A stretch of DNA of 64,000 nt, taken from Candidatus Planktophila lacus (GTDB taxonomy: Bacteria; Actinomycetota; Actinomycetes; Nanopelagicales; Nanopelagicaceae). The stretch lies in the NCBI RefSeq assembly GCF_002288385.1, contig NZ_CP016783.1:62001-126000 (forward strand). Reading direction: 5' to 3'. A program made the position numbers and the translations under genes. The notes under the pieces are model-generated. The model was given only the letters and a program-made list of their open reading frames with translations, was not told the origin of the DNA and did not search any database. How positions within the stretch are numbered: the first letter of the stretch is position 1; each line of letters begins with the position of its first letter. Shown one piece after another: positions 52,350 through 61,762 of the stretch.

Positions 52350-53465
52350 ATGTCAGATGATTTCAAACCCGGCCTGGAAGGCGTTATCGCCTTCGAATCA
52401 CAAATTGCAGAACCAGATAAAGAAGGCAGCGCACTGCGTTATCGCGGCGTTGATATCGATGACCTTGTAGGTCGCGTTACCTTCGGAAACGTTTGGGGTC
52501 TACTAGTAGACGATCTCTTCAATCCTGGTCTTCCAAATGCTGAACCATTCCCACTACCTGTTCACTCAGGTGATGTGCGCGTAGATATCCAATCAGCGAT
52601 TGCGATGTTGGCACCAGCATGGGGTTTCAAACCACTACTTGATATTTCAGATGAAGAAGCGCGCAGCAACCTTGCCCGCACATCTGTAATGGTTCTTTCA
52701 TATTTGGCACAAGCTGCTCGCGGTACTTGGCAGCCAATGGTTCCGCAATCAGAAGTTGATAAGGCGCACACAGTTGTTGAGCGCATGATGATCCGTTGGC
52801 GCGGAGAGCCTGATCCACTTCACGTTCGCGCGATCGATGCTTACTTTGTATCAGCTGCAGAGCATGGAATGAACGCTTCAACATTTACCGGTCGCGTAAT
52901 CGCATCAACTGGCGCAGATGTTTGTGCAGCAATCTCTGGTGCAATCGGTGCGATGTCAGGTCCACTTCACGGCGGCGCTCCATCACGTGTATTGCACATG
53001 ATCGAAGAAGTTGAAAAGTCTGGCGATGCAACTGCTTATGTAAAGGGCTTGCTTGATCGCAAAGAGCGCTTGATGGGATTCGGACACCGCGTTTACCGCG
53101 CAGAAGATCCACGCGCTCGCACACTTCGTCGTACTGCTAAAGAACTTAACGCACCACGTTATGCGGTTGCAGAAGCGCTTGAAAAGGCTGCTCTGCAAGA
53201 GCTTCGTGAGCGCCAACCAGATCGCGTCTTGGAGACAAACGTTGAATTCTGGGCAGCGATCATCTTGGACTTCGCTCAAGTACCAGCACCGCTCTTTACA
53301 TCAATGTTTACCGCTGCTCGTACTGCAGGTTGGTCAGCACACATTCTCGAGCAGAAGCGCACTGGTCGTTTGATCCGTCCATCTGCACGTTATGTTGGCA
53401 AGGGTCCACGCAAACCTGAAGATGTTGAAGGCTGGGATGACTCAGTCGGAATGCTTCACGGCTAA
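52350..53465 (+). CDS. citA: Citrate synthase, GltA2/CitA type
   Basis: 371 residues from the ATG at 52350 with TTGGAG just upstream; the upstream open frame overlaps pdxH and has no family content. GLEGVIAFESQIAEPDKEGSALRYRGVDIDDL opens; catalytic His in GPLHGGAPSRVL and GFGHRVYRAEDPRA; catalytic Asp in IILDFAQVPAPLF. It condenses oxaloacetate and acetyl-CoA. The short length (no N-terminal extension of the hexameric enzymes) fits the second, dimeric actinobacterial enzyme. Confidence 0.92.
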   Translation: MSDDFKPGLEGVIAFESQIAEPDKEGSALRYRGVDIDDLVGRVTFGNVWGLLVDDLFNPGLPNAEPFPLPVHSGDVRVDIQSAIAMLAPAWGFKPLLDISDEEARSNLARTSVMVLSYLAQAARGTWQPMVPQSEVDKAHTVVERMMIRWRGEPDPLHVRAIDAYFVSAAEHGMNASTFTGRVIASTGADVCAAISGAIGAMSGPLHGGAPSRVLHMIEEVEKSGDATAYVKGLLDRKERLMGFGHRVYRAEDPRARTLRRTAKELNAPRYAVAEALEKAALQELRERQPDRVLETNVEFWAAIILDFAQVPAPLFTSMFTAARTAGWSAHILEQKRTGRLIRPSARYVGKGPRKPEDVEGWDDSVGMLHG

Positions 53466-53476
53466 CCAATAAAGTT

Positions 53477-54841
53477 ATGGCTACACGTCGAAACATTGTT
53501 TGGTTTCGACGGGATCTGCGTATTTCTGATCACCCTGCTTTAGTTGCAGCGATTGAAAATAGCGATGAAATAATTCCTGTCTTCATCCTTGATAAAACTC
53601 AGATCGCTGAAGCTGGCTCAAAACTCCTTGCCTACATGGGTCAATCACTTCGCGCACTCGATGAATCACTCGGCAATAAGTTGTACATCATCGAAGGCGA
53701 TCAAGTTGAAGTCTTAAAAGAACTAATTGAACTTTACGGTGTCACCGAAGTTCACATCTCAACTGAGTATGAACGCTATGGCGCAGAACGCGATCTACGT
53801 GTTGAAAAAGCGGGCATTAATTTAATTCGCACCGGAAGTCCTTACGCAGTTGCACCGGGTCGTGTTGTTAAGCCGAGTGATGGAACTCCGTATCGCGTTT
53901 ACACACCGTTCTATCGCGCTTGGTGTGTTCATGGTTGGCGCGCACCTGCCAAGACTCCGAAAGAGATTAAAGCTCTAACTCCACCTGCTAAGTACCGTGC
54001 TTTTCCTGATTTTCCGATGCCAGAAGGCGTGGAGGTTATTCAAGCGGGAGAAGCGGCAGCACTTGCTCGCTTTAAAGAGTTTGTTAAGAAAGGCCTCGAT
54101 AGTTACGACGAAAACCGCAACTTTGCTGGAATTGATGGCACATCCAAGATGAGTACCTACTTAAAGTTTGGCGAGATCCATCCGCGTACTTTGATCCAAA
54201 ACTTAGGCGATTCCAAGGCGCACGATACTTTCCGTAAAGAGATTGCTTGGCGCGAGTTTTATGCCGATGTTCTCTTTAACAACCCGCACACCGATACCGA
54301 TTACTACGCACCACAATTTAAGGCGATGCGTTACGACAAACCCGGCAAACAATTTAAAGCTTGGTGTGAAGGAAAAACTGGTTATCCATTTGTTGATGCC
54401 GCGATGCGTCAGTTGGTTCAAGAAGGTTGGATGCACAACCGCACTCGCATGGTCGTGGCATCTTTCTTAGTTAAAGATCTGCACCTTGAGTGGCAACTTG
54501 GGGAACGTTTCTTTGCCGAACATTTAGTTGATTTTGATCCCGCATCAAATGCCCACGGATGGCAGTGGACTGCCGGCACCGGCACCGATGCTTCACCTTA
54601 TTACCGCGTTTTTAATCCCATCGAACAAGGTCGACGTTTTGATGAAAACGGCGATTACATTCGCAAATATGTTCCTGAGCTAGCTCATTTATCTGCGGCA
54701 GAGATACACGAGCCATGGCTTTACTTAGATGGATATTCCAAGGGTTATGCAGAACGAATTGTTGATCACGCAGCCGAACGTCTGGAATCTCTAGAAAGAC
54801 TTAAGGAAATTAAGGCTGATAAGCCGCTGCCTCCACAATAG
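53477..54841 (+). CDS. phr: Deoxyribodipyrimidine photolyase
   Basis: 454 residues. Antenna domain NIVWFRRDLRISDHPALVAAIENS; FAD domain with FGEIHPRTL, EIAWREFYADVLFNNPH, AMRQLVQEGWMHNRTRMVVASFLVKDL, and DPASNAHGWQWTAGTGTDASPYYRVFNP, including the Trp residues of the electron chain. It repairs UV-made pyrimidine dimers using blue light, fitting a sunlit-water organism (inference). The last 32 bases overlap the converging GGDEF gene. Confidence 0.92.
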   Translation: MATRRNIVWFRRDLRISDHPALVAAIENSDEIIPVFILDKTQIAEAGSKLLAYMGQSLRALDESLGNKLYIIEGDQVEVLKELIELYGVTEVHISTEYERYGAERDLRVEKAGINLIRTGSPYAVAPGRVVKPSDGTPYRVYTPFYRAWCVHGWRAPAKTPKEIKALTPPAKYRAFPDFPMPEGVEVIQAGEAAALARFKEFVKKGLDSYDENRNFAGIDGTSKMSTYLKFGEIHPRTLIQNLGDSKAHDTFRKEIAWREFYADVLFNNPHTDTDYYAPQFKAMRYDKPGKQFKAWCEGKTGYPFVDAAMRQLVQEGWMHNRTRMVVASFLVKDLHLEWQLGERFFAEHLVDFDPASNAHGWQWTAGTGTDASPYYRVFNPIEQGRRFDENGDYIRKYVPELAHLSAAEIHEPWLYLDGYSKGYAERIVDHAAERLESLERLKEIKADKPLPPQ

Positions 54842-56195
54842 CCACACCGCTGCGCTTTGCTTCATACATTGCAGCATCAGCCCGTTGCAGTAAATCACCG
54901 TTCTTATCGTTTCTGACATGTCCGATACTTACGCTAATTGAGATTTGATTTCCCCCAACGGTAAATGGATAACTCAACGTTGCTCGCAGCGCATGTGCAA
55001 CTTCTAAAGTTGTATCGGGGCTACCAAGCACGATTACTCCAAACTCATCCCCGCCAAGTCTTGCCAGCACAGATCCCGTTGGAAGCGACCGACTAAAGCG
55101 CATCGCAACTTGTCGCAGAATTTGATCGCCCATCTCATGGCCATATTGATCGTTAACTGGTTTAAATCCATCTAGATCCAATAAAAGTAGCGCACCTTCC
55201 ACGCCACTTAGCGCGCTGATTTCAGCAACCAAACGGCGGCGATTTGGTAATCCCGTTAACTCATCGGTGCGCGCCAAGATCTTCTCTTCGCCTAAATTAC
55301 TGGCTTGCCTGATCACTAGAGTCATTCTTATAAAGGCCATAAACAACGTACCGATAGTTGGAATAACAACATAGATCGGGAAGTAATCCGGGCGAAGTGC
55401 AATTGCAGAGAGCAGCGCCGGGCTGATAAAGATTGATACTGCAATTAGCGCTGGATGGATCTTCGTTTCCGGCTGCAGATTATTTGGTGCCGCCCAAAAC
55501 GAGATCGTGATTATTGTTATCCCAAGCAACCAACCGTTATCGCTGATCTGTCCAAATTGGTAGGAATTAGTAATTTGCGCCCAGAGAAAATAGAAATCAG
55601 TGATTGCAAAAATCGTAACTCCAGATATCAAAAGCGCTGATCTATTTGAAAATCCAGAGACAACTGCGCTAACAATCGCGATAACCACCAAAGCGATATC
55701 GCAGACTGGATATAAGACTGCAAAGAAAGCGCTCGTGCTATCCCCAGGAATATTTGAGATGAATTGAATGAGAATCAACGCAGTAACTATTGAACTTAAG
55801 CCCAATCCAAAGATCGCTGCATCTAGCAGCTCAAGTAAACGCAGCCGCTGTCTTCGACTCAGTATGCGGGGAATTGCGAGGAAGGCGAAAGGGTAGAAGA
55901 GGGAATATGCAATGTTTGAAAAGAGCAGCGAATTAGCGTTGAAGTTAAGGAATTGAGCAAGACTTGAATAGAGCGAACCGATTCCCCATGAAGCAACTGC
56001 TAGCGCGGAAAAAGAGATCGCAAATGGATCGCTATGTAGCGGTGCACGAACCAACGAAACAATCGCGGCAACGATAACCAAGTTAAAGAGAACTAGATCT
56101 AGAACTATTCCAGCATTTATCTGCAGAATTTTGGCGGTGGTATGTCCGACCAGAATTGCCGGAGCGAACCACTTCCAGATTAGATGGGTGCGCAC
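54810..56195 (-). CDS. Membrane diguanylate cyclase (GGDEF domain)
   Basis: 461 residues, GTG start. About eight to nine membrane helices fill residues 10-290; the GGDEF domain (about 300-461) has DELTGLPNRRRLVAEISA, LLLLDLDGFKPVNDQYGHEMGDQIL and LARLGGDEFGVI, so the active-site loop is intact. The inhibitory RxxD site five residues before GGDEF is absent. It should make cyclic di-GMP. No c-di-GMP phosphodiesterase is in this window. Confidence 0.88.
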   Translation of the reverse strand: MRTHLIWKWFAPAILVGHTTAKILQINAGIVLDLVLFNLVIVAAIVSLVRAPLHSDPFAISFSALAVASWGIGSLYSSLAQFLNFNANSLLFSNIAYSLFYPFAFLAIPRILSRRQRLRLLELLDAAIFGLGLSSIVTALILIQFISNIPGDSTSAFFAVLYPVCDIALVVIAIVSAVVSGFSNRSALLISGVTIFAITDFYFLWAQITNSYQFGQISDNGWLLGITIITISFWAAPNNLQPETKIHPALIAVSIFISPALLSAIALRPDYFPIYVVIPTIGTLFMAFIRMTLVIRQASNLGEEKILARTDELTGLPNRRRLVAEISALSGVEGALLLLDLDGFKPVNDQYGHEMGDQILRQVAMRFSRSLPTGSVLARLGGDEFGVIVLGSPDTTLEVAHALRATLSYPFTVGGNQISISVSIGHVRNDKNGDLLQRADAAMYEAKRSGVAIVEAAAYQP

Positions 56196-56201
56196 CCACG
56201 T

Positions 56202-56207
56202 AAGTTA
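56202..56207 (-). promoter_or_regulatory. -10 box, leaderless promoter of the GGDEF gene
   Basis: Minus-strand TAACTT, 6 bases before the GTG at 56195. Confidence 0.5.
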
Positions 56208-56279
56208 AGGCGCGCGATTAAACAAAACGAATAGGGCTAACCTAAGGTTTGCTCAATCAAACGGCTGAATTAAAAAGAG

Positions 56280-56903
56280 TTAGAAACCCTTGCTGCAGAT
56301 CAACTTGGCCATACCAAGTGTGGTCTCAATATCGGTCTTCGAGCTCTCATATTGGCTGAGAGCTTGTTCTTTTGCTCGCTCACTGCGATCACCCTGCTTA
56401 CCAACAGTTGAGTAGGCCTTAATCGCTGCTTCATAGCTACGAACCGCTGCGGCATACTTATCGATAGTCGCCTTGTTCTTAGTTAGATTTGCAGTATCTG
56501 CTCGCAGCGCAGTTAGCGCAGTGTTGATCGTTGCAATCTTCGCCTGATATTCAGGGATCAATTTATTGGCTTTCTCAGTTTCGATCGCTTGCTTGGCCAT
56601 ATCTGCATCTAGCTTTGCAACAGTTTCATCTGTCGCAGCTTTGATCTTTGGCAAATTTGCAACGGCCTTGTTATAAGTATTTGCTGTGTTAAGGCAATCT
56701 AGCGACAACCAAGTTAGCTTTGAATTCTTGACCAATGGGTTCTTGGCACAACGGTATGAAGAACCGCTTACCTTTGTGGTTTGGCCAGCCTTTTTACAAG
56801 CAACGCCATTGCTGACCTTGGTTGCAGCACTTGCTGGTACTGCAGTGATAGATGCGAGTACGAGAGCGGTGGCTCCAGCTACGACGATGGCCTTACGAAA
56901 CAT
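56280..56903 (-). CDS. Secreted protein with two-cysteine module and long helices
   Basis: 207 residues from the ATG at 56903, which has GGAGG upstream; an in-frame ATG 12 codons earlier lacks one. Signal peptide RKAIVVAGATALVLASITAV, cleavage near ASAAT. Right after it comes KVSNGVACKKAGQTTKVSGSSYRC-type sequence: two Cys 16 residues apart around a basic G-TTKV core, like the C-terminal tails of the secreted pair at 18408-21671. The rest is helical and Ala/Lys-rich (TVAKLDADMAKQAIETEKAN), coiled-coil-like. Function unknown; probably surface-associated. Confidence 0.72.
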   Translation of the reverse strand: MFRKAIVVAGATALVLASITAVPASAATKVSNGVACKKAGQTTKVSGSSYRCAKNPLVKNSKLTWLSLDCLNTANTYNKAVANLPKIKAATDETVAKLDADMAKQAIETEKANKLIPEYQAKIATINTALTALRADTANLTKNKATIDKYAAAVRSYEAAIKAYSTVGKQGDRSERAKEQALSQYESSKTDIETTLGMAKLICSKGF

Positions 56904-56984
56904 GAAAACCTCCATTGATGATGAGGTCATTTTAGCCAATGAGTGCTTGCATATCGGGGATGCAAGCGGAGAAAAGCATGTGAA

Positions 56985-57749
56985 TTAGCGTTGTTTGACT
57001 CGCAAATTCATTCCGACCCTGCGAACGAGTGGTCGTGGAGCCAGAGTGATGAAACCCACCAAGAGTTTGTACTGCCATCCCGGAACCGAGACCGCCTTTC
57101 CTGCCTGCGTATCCTTCCAAGCCTGTGCAACAAGTCGATCCGAGTTAAGCCACATGAACTCTGGCAATCCCGCCATCTTCATACGGCCGCGTTGATGAAA
57201 CTCGGTACGAGTAAATCCCGGACAGAGCGCTGAAACTTTTATCTTGGTAGCTGAAAGTTCGGTGTGAAGTGATTCGCTCAAAACAGTTAAATAAGCCTTT
57301 GATGCGCTGTATGCACCGCCTGCAATAAAGCTGGCAACAGATGAGACGTTAATTACCGTTCCAGAATTGCGTTCTTTCATTCCAGGTAGTGCAACATGCA
57401 TCAACCGCATTGGCGTGCGTACTAACACTTTGAGGACTTCTTCTTCTTTTGCCAAGTCGCTCATCGTAAAGGCTTTATTAATTCCAAAGCCTGCGTTATT
57501 AATCAGCACTTCAATCTCATTATTCTTAATAAACTCTTCAACTTTGGCACAACCAGATTCGGTTGCTAAATCGGCGACGATGACAACTGATTCGGCGCCG
57601 AATTTATCTTTTAGCCCTTGTGCTCTTTCGTGCAAGCGAGCCTCATCGCGCGCGACTAAAACCAGATTAAATCCTTGCGCAGCTAGTAAGCGAGTGAAGC
57701 TTTCACCTATTCCGGCGGTTGCACCGGTTACTAGAGCCCATTTTTTCAT
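56985..57749 (-). CDS. Short-chain dehydrogenase/reductase
   Basis: 254 residues, classical SDR. WALVTGATAGIGESF (cofactor loop), INNAGFGIN, NVSSVASFIAGGAYSASKAY with the Ser-Tyr-Lys triad (YSASK), and LCPGFTRTEF. Resembles DltE/YqjQ-like general reductases; substrate unknown. GGAGG precedes the ATG. It is the last gene of an operon with the GMC oxidoreductase and saccharopine-dehydrogenase-like genes. Confidence 0.85.
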   Translation of the reverse strand: MKKWALVTGATAGIGESFTRLLAAQGFNLVLVARDEARLHERAQGLKDKFGAESVVIVADLATESGCAKVEEFIKNNEIEVLINNAGFGINKAFTMSDLAKEEEVLKVLVRTPMRLMHVALPGMKERNSGTVINVSSVASFIAGGAYSASKAYLTVLSESLHTELSATKIKVSALCPGFTRTEFHQRGRMKMAGLPEFMWLNSDRLVAQAWKDTQAGKAVSVPGWQYKLLVGFITLAPRPLVRRVGMNLRVKQR

Positions 57750-57767
57750 ATCGCCTCCGCAATGAAT

Positions 57768-59441
57768 TTACTTAAGAGCGCCATAAGCGCTGGCCGGAAC
57801 AACTGGATCGTTAGGTCGTATTGGAGCAAGATACTTGTAAGGAGCGTTTTGTGCGGGACGCTGATCAGCCTCACCTTTATTTGGCCACAATGACATTGCG
57901 CGCTCTGCCTGCGCAGTAATTGTTAGCGATGGATTCACACCCAGATTTGCGGTGATTGAAGCGCCGTCGACTACGTGAAGAGTTGGGTAGTTATAAACGC
58001 GGTGGTAGGGATCGATTACTCCAGTTTTTTCATCCGCACCAATTACACAGCCGCCAACAAAGTGGGCGGTAAATGGTGCGCTGATTAAATCTCCAATATG
58101 CCCGCCTGCGATTCCACCATATTCATTTGCGATATGTCGCACCGCTTGATTAGCCGCTGGAATATAAGTCGCATTAGGCTTATCGCTATCGTTTTTGGAA
58201 GTTAATTTAAATCCAAATAAACCGCGCTTTCCCTTTACGGTTACCGCTGAGTCAACATCTTGCATTACAAGTGCGATGACCGTCTTCTCACTCCAGTGGC
58301 GCACATCAATTATTCGCAAAAGCAGCGAAGGCTTAGCGAAGAACTGCTTTAACCAATGGCGACGCCTTTCTTTTCCAGTAAATCCATCAGTCATGATCGT
58401 TTGCAGCAAGCCCATGAAGTTGCTTCCTTTGCCATAACGAACAGGTTCAATATGGGTATGTTCATCAGGAAAGAATGAAGAGGTAATCGCTGCGCCACGA
58501 CTGAAATCGTTATCCCGGTTATCCATAAGTGCACCAGTGAGGGCTTCACTATTTGTTCGGGAAAGTGCGCCAAGTCGATCCGAAATGCGCGGTAATTGTT
58601 TACGTTTCATCTTATGCAATAACTTCTGAGTGTTAAACGTTCCGGCAGCGACCACAAGTTGATCTGCAATAAAGGTTGGTCCGCGCGAACCATCCCAAGC
58701 TCCGGTCTTCTCAGTTTTAACTATCCATTTTCCATCGCTGCGCTCTTCGAATTCTGTAACAGTTGTCATTGGAAATACTTTTGCACCAGCACCTTCAGCA
58801 AGTCCCAGATAATTCTTGGGCAGAGTGTTCTTTGCGTTATGGCGACAACCGGTCATACATTCACCGCAGTTTGTGCAGCCTTTGCGATCCGGTCCTTTGC
58901 CACCAAAGTAAGGATCACTCGCTGCTACGCCTTCACCTTTTCCAAAGTAAATTCCAAGTGGCGCCATCTTAAAAGTTTGTCCAACGCCCATCTTGGTTGC
59001 CGCAGATTTCATAGCTGCATCGGATGGCGAGAAGTAAGGATTCTCTTCAACTCCCAACATGCGTCGGGCTTGTTCATACCAAGGTTCGAGTTCGCGTTTC
59101 CAATCAGTGATATCTGCCCACTGTTTATCTTGGAAGTATTTATCGCCAGGTTGGTACAAAGTATTGGCGTATACCAGTGAACCTCCGCCAACGCCTGCGC
59201 CACAAAGGACAAGTACATCGGGGAGGATATGAATTCTTTGGATTCCGAAACAACCGAGTGCTGGCGCAAATAGAAATTTATTTACGCGCCATGAGGTCTT
59301 AGGGAAGTCCTTATCTGCAAATCTCTTTCCGGCTTCAAGGACAGCTACGGTGTAACCCTTCTCGCGCAATCGAAGCGCAGTAACGGATCCACCAAAACCG
59401 GATCCGATTACTACGACATCGAACTGCAATTCCTTCGCCAT
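57768..59441 (-). CDS. GMC-family oxidoreductase, cholesterol-oxidase-like
   Basis: 557 residues. FAD loop VVIGSGFGGSVTALRLREKGYTVAVLEAGKRF, VLCGAGVGGGSLVYANTLYQP, and the C-terminal HVVDGASITANLGVNPSLTITA with the active-site His/Asn. The cysteine cluster KGCTNCGECMTGCRHNAKNTL (about 210-230) marks the ChoD-like subgroup of mycobacteria. The true substrate of these ChoD-like enzymes is unsettled; sterol, hopanoid or other alcohols are possible. AGGAGG-like sequence (GGGAGG) precedes the ATG; 14 bases from the gene upstream. Confidence 0.85.
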   Translation of the reverse strand: MAKELQFDVVVIGSGFGGSVTALRLREKGYTVAVLEAGKRFADKDFPKTSWRVNKFLFAPALGCFGIQRIHILPDVLVLCGAGVGGGSLVYANTLYQPGDKYFQDKQWADITDWKRELEPWYEQARRMLGVEENPYFSPSDAAMKSAATKMGVGQTFKMAPLGIYFGKGEGVAASDPYFGGKGPDRKGCTNCGECMTGCRHNAKNTLPKNYLGLAEGAGAKVFPMTTVTEFEERSDGKWIVKTEKTGAWDGSRGPTFIADQLVVAAGTFNTQKLLHKMKRKQLPRISDRLGALSRTNSEALTGALMDNRDNDFSRGAAITSSFFPDEHTHIEPVRYGKGSNFMGLLQTIMTDGFTGKERRRHWLKQFFAKPSLLLRIIDVRHWSEKTVIALVMQDVDSAVTVKGKRGLFGFKLTSKNDSDKPNATYIPAANQAVRHIANEYGGIAGGHIGDLISAPFTAHFVGGCVIGADEKTGVIDPYHRVYNYPTLHVVDGASITANLGVNPSLTITAQAERAMSLWPNKGEADQRPAQNAPYKYLAPIRPNDPVVPASAYGALK

Positions 59442-59455
59442 CGCAGCCTCCCGTT

Positions 59456-60697
59456 TTAAACGGTTAACTCCGCGACTGAGATTCCAGCTGTTGATTCATC
59501 ACGAATATGCCAACTGGTTCCATACTCTTCAAGTAGATCAAGGAAAGGCTTGGCATCAAACCATTCTGGGCCGTTTACGCCTTCTGGTTTCCAAGTTCCT
59601 TTATGCAATAACTCCATCGCAATAACTGGATTTATTGCCGTCTGCCAAACAACTGCTTGATCTCCGTAATTAGCCATTGACCATTCGTTATCTACAACGT
59701 TATACATGTAGCACGCATATGGTTTACCTGACTTATCAAGGCCTTTAACTAAAGTGCCAGCGCAGGTTTTACCACGCATACGTTCACCAAGTGTTGCTGG
59801 ATCTGGAAGAGATGCGGCAAGTAAATCGCGCGGTGAAACTGGGTGGCCTTGAACTTCAACGGTCTCTTTACGATCCATGCCGAGCATATGAATTGTCTTT
59901 AGAGTCGTGATGAATTGCGCGCCAAGTCCGTATTTGAAGTTAACTTTCTTGGCATCGACTTTCTGCGGAATCAAAACAACTTCTTCGTGCTCAACGTTTA
60001 CGCACTCAACAGGCCCGATTCCTTCAGGGAAATCAAAGACCTCTAGCTCGCTAAATGGTTCAGTTGTAAACCAACCGCGACCATCTTCCCAAACTAGTGG
60101 CGGATTCAAACACTCTTCAATAGTTGTCCAGATTGAAAAAGATGGAGCAAAGTCAGCGCCTTCAACTACCAAGTTAGAACCATCGAGAATAGTTACTTCA
60201 TCGATTCGGCTAAAGAGATGGTCAGATGCATATTTAGCAAAGACATCGCTCATTCCTGGCTCGATACCCATACCGACTAGCGCGTAAATACCGCGTTCGC
60301 ACCAGTTCCAGTCACGAGCGAATTGTTCATCGCCGAGCTTTACTCCAGTTTCAGAATTTGGGTAATGCGGATGCGGACGAGAAAGAGACATCGCCATATC
60401 CATGTAATTTGTATTTTCAATTTCACAAGCTAAGAAGATCGGCATAACAAAGCGCGGATCTACGGCGTTAATGACAATATCTGGATTGGCCTTACGAATC
60501 AGTGCACGAATATCCTCGAGCTCTGCGGCGTTCACCTCCGCAGCTGAAAATCGGGGATCTTTTACTCTTGCTACTGCTTCTTCGGCGCGTGACAGGTGGC
60601 GATCTGCAATGACCATTGAGGTAATAAATGGTCGACGAGATGCGATATTTGCTATTGCCCTGCCAACTCCGCCTGCGCCGATAACGAGCGCTTTCAT
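59456..60697 (-). CDS. Saccharopine dehydrogenase family protein
   Basis: 413 residues. Rossmann loop MKALVIGAGGVGRAIANIASRR, NAVDPRFVMPIFLACEIENTNYMDMAMS, and GMGIEPGMSDVFAKYA match the saccharopine dehydrogenase (NADP, LYS9-like) family, which also includes carboxynorspermidine dehydrogenase. The exact substrate is uncertain; polyamine or lysine metabolism are the candidates. GAAAGGC precedes the ATG. First gene of a three-gene operon (14 and 18 bases between genes). Confidence 0.82.
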   Translation of the reverse strand: MKALVIGAGGVGRAIANIASRRPFITSMVIADRHLSRAEEAVARVKDPRFSAAEVNAAELEDIRALIRKANPDIVINAVDPRFVMPIFLACEIENTNYMDMAMSLSRPHPHYPNSETGVKLGDEQFARDWNWCERGIYALVGMGIEPGMSDVFAKYASDHLFSRIDEVTILDGSNLVVEGADFAPSFSIWTTIEECLNPPLVWEDGRGWFTTEPFSELEVFDFPEGIGPVECVNVEHEEVVLIPQKVDAKKVNFKYGLGAQFITTLKTIHMLGMDRKETVEVQGHPVSPRDLLAASLPDPATLGERMRGKTCAGTLVKGLDKSGKPYACYMYNVVDNEWSMANYGDQAVVWQTAINPVIAMELLHKGTWKPEGVNGPEWFDAKPFLDLLEEYGTSWHIRDESTAGISVAELTV

Positions 60698-60801
60698 GGG
60701 TGGCCTTTCATTCTTTAATACACACGATTCGTTGTTGAACGCGTTAGCCCTATGTTAATCGTAGAGATAACCTTTGCCAAGCGAAGATAACTTTTACGCA
60801 G

Positions 60802-60877
60802 GTCCCCGTAGCTCAGTGGATAGAGCAACCGCCTCCTAAGCGGTAGGTCGCAGGTTCAACTCCCGCCGGGGACACCA
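60802..60877 (+). tRNA. tRNA-Arg (anticodon CCT)
   Basis: Acceptor GTCCCCG with CGGGGAC, D arm AGCTCAGTGGATAGAGC, anticodon stem CCGC/GCGG region around CTCCTAA (anticodon CCT), T arm with GTTCAACTC, discriminator A and encoded CCA (60875-60877). It lies between two minus-strand genes. Confidence 0.95.
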
Positions 60878-60885
60878 ATTAAGAG

Positions 60886-61725
60886 TTAACTGAAAATAAC
60901 TGTGCGATGTCCAACGATAAAGATGCGATCTTCTGCATAGAGTTTTACCGCTTTAGCAAGTACGCGACGTTCGATATCACGACCAAGTGCGATCAATTCT
61001 TCAGGTGAAGATGAATGAGTTACATGTGCAACATCTTGTTCGATGATTGGACCTTCATCTAAATCAGCAGTTACAAAGTGCGCTGTAGCACCGATGATCT
61101 TTACACCGCGATCATGGGCTTGGTGGTAAGGCTTAGCGCCTTTAAATCCTGGCAAGAACGAGTGATGAATATTGATGATCTTGCCCGGAAGTGCCGCGCA
61201 GAAATCGTTAGATAGAACTTGCATGTAACGCGCTAGAACTACGAAATCAATCTTTAACTCTGCAACTTTTGCGAGCAAAGCCTTCTCCTGAGCAGCTTTA
61301 TTTGAGGCATCAACTGGCAGATACATAAATGGAATTCCATGAGATTCAACTAACTGCTTCAGATCTTCACGGTTTGAAACAACTAGTGGGATTTCAATCG
61401 GTAGCTCACCGAGTTCAAGGAGATACATTAGATCGCGCAGACAGTGGCTCTCTTTAGTAACCATAACGAGCGCGCGTGGCTTCTTTGCAGTCTCGCGAAT
61501 ATGTAGCGCAGGCGAAAATTTTCCTAACCCTTCGCCCAGACTCTTCTCTGCAGCGGCCAAGCCTTGGGAAGTTTCGAAGCGGGTGCGCATCACAAAGGTA
61601 TTTGTTGTGTGATCTGTGAACTGCTGGTTTTCAATTATGTTGCCACCGCAGTGAAGGACAGCAGTTGTCATCGCGTGGACAATGCCTGGTTGGTCTGCGC
61701 ATTGCAGATTTGCGATGAGATCCAT
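60886..61725 (-). CDS. purU: Formyltetrahydrofolate deformylase
   Basis: 279 residues. N-terminal ACT domain (IANLQCADQPGIVHAMTTAVLHCGGNIIENQQF, 1-80) and formyl-transferase-like domain: ALVMVTKESHCLRDLMYLLELGELPIEIPLVVSN, LARYMQVLSNDF, NIHHSFLPGFKGAKPYHQAHDRGVKIIGATAHFVTADLDEGPII with the Asn-His-Asp active site. It releases formate from 10-formyl-THF, feeding purine synthesis and balancing one-carbon units. Confidence 0.93.
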   Translation of the reverse strand: MDLIANLQCADQPGIVHAMTTAVLHCGGNIIENQQFTDHTTNTFVMRTRFETSQGLAAAEKSLGEGLGKFSPALHIRETAKKPRALVMVTKESHCLRDLMYLLELGELPIEIPLVVSNREDLKQLVESHGIPFMYLPVDASNKAAQEKALLAKVAELKIDFVVLARYMQVLSNDFCAALPGKIINIHHSFLPGFKGAKPYHQAHDRGVKIIGATAHFVTADLDEGPIIEQDVAHVTHSSSPEELIALGRDIERRVLAKAVKLYAEDRIFIVGHRTVIFS

Positions 61726-61731
61726 GTCGTA

Positions 61732-61737
61732 AGGGTA
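61732..61737 (-). promoter_or_regulatory. -10 box, leaderless promoter of purU
   Basis: Minus-strand TACCCT, 6 bases before the ATG at 61725, the same box and spacing as before mshA. Confidence 0.55.
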
Positions 61738-61762
61738 CGCGTTAGCGGTTATAGATAGAAAT

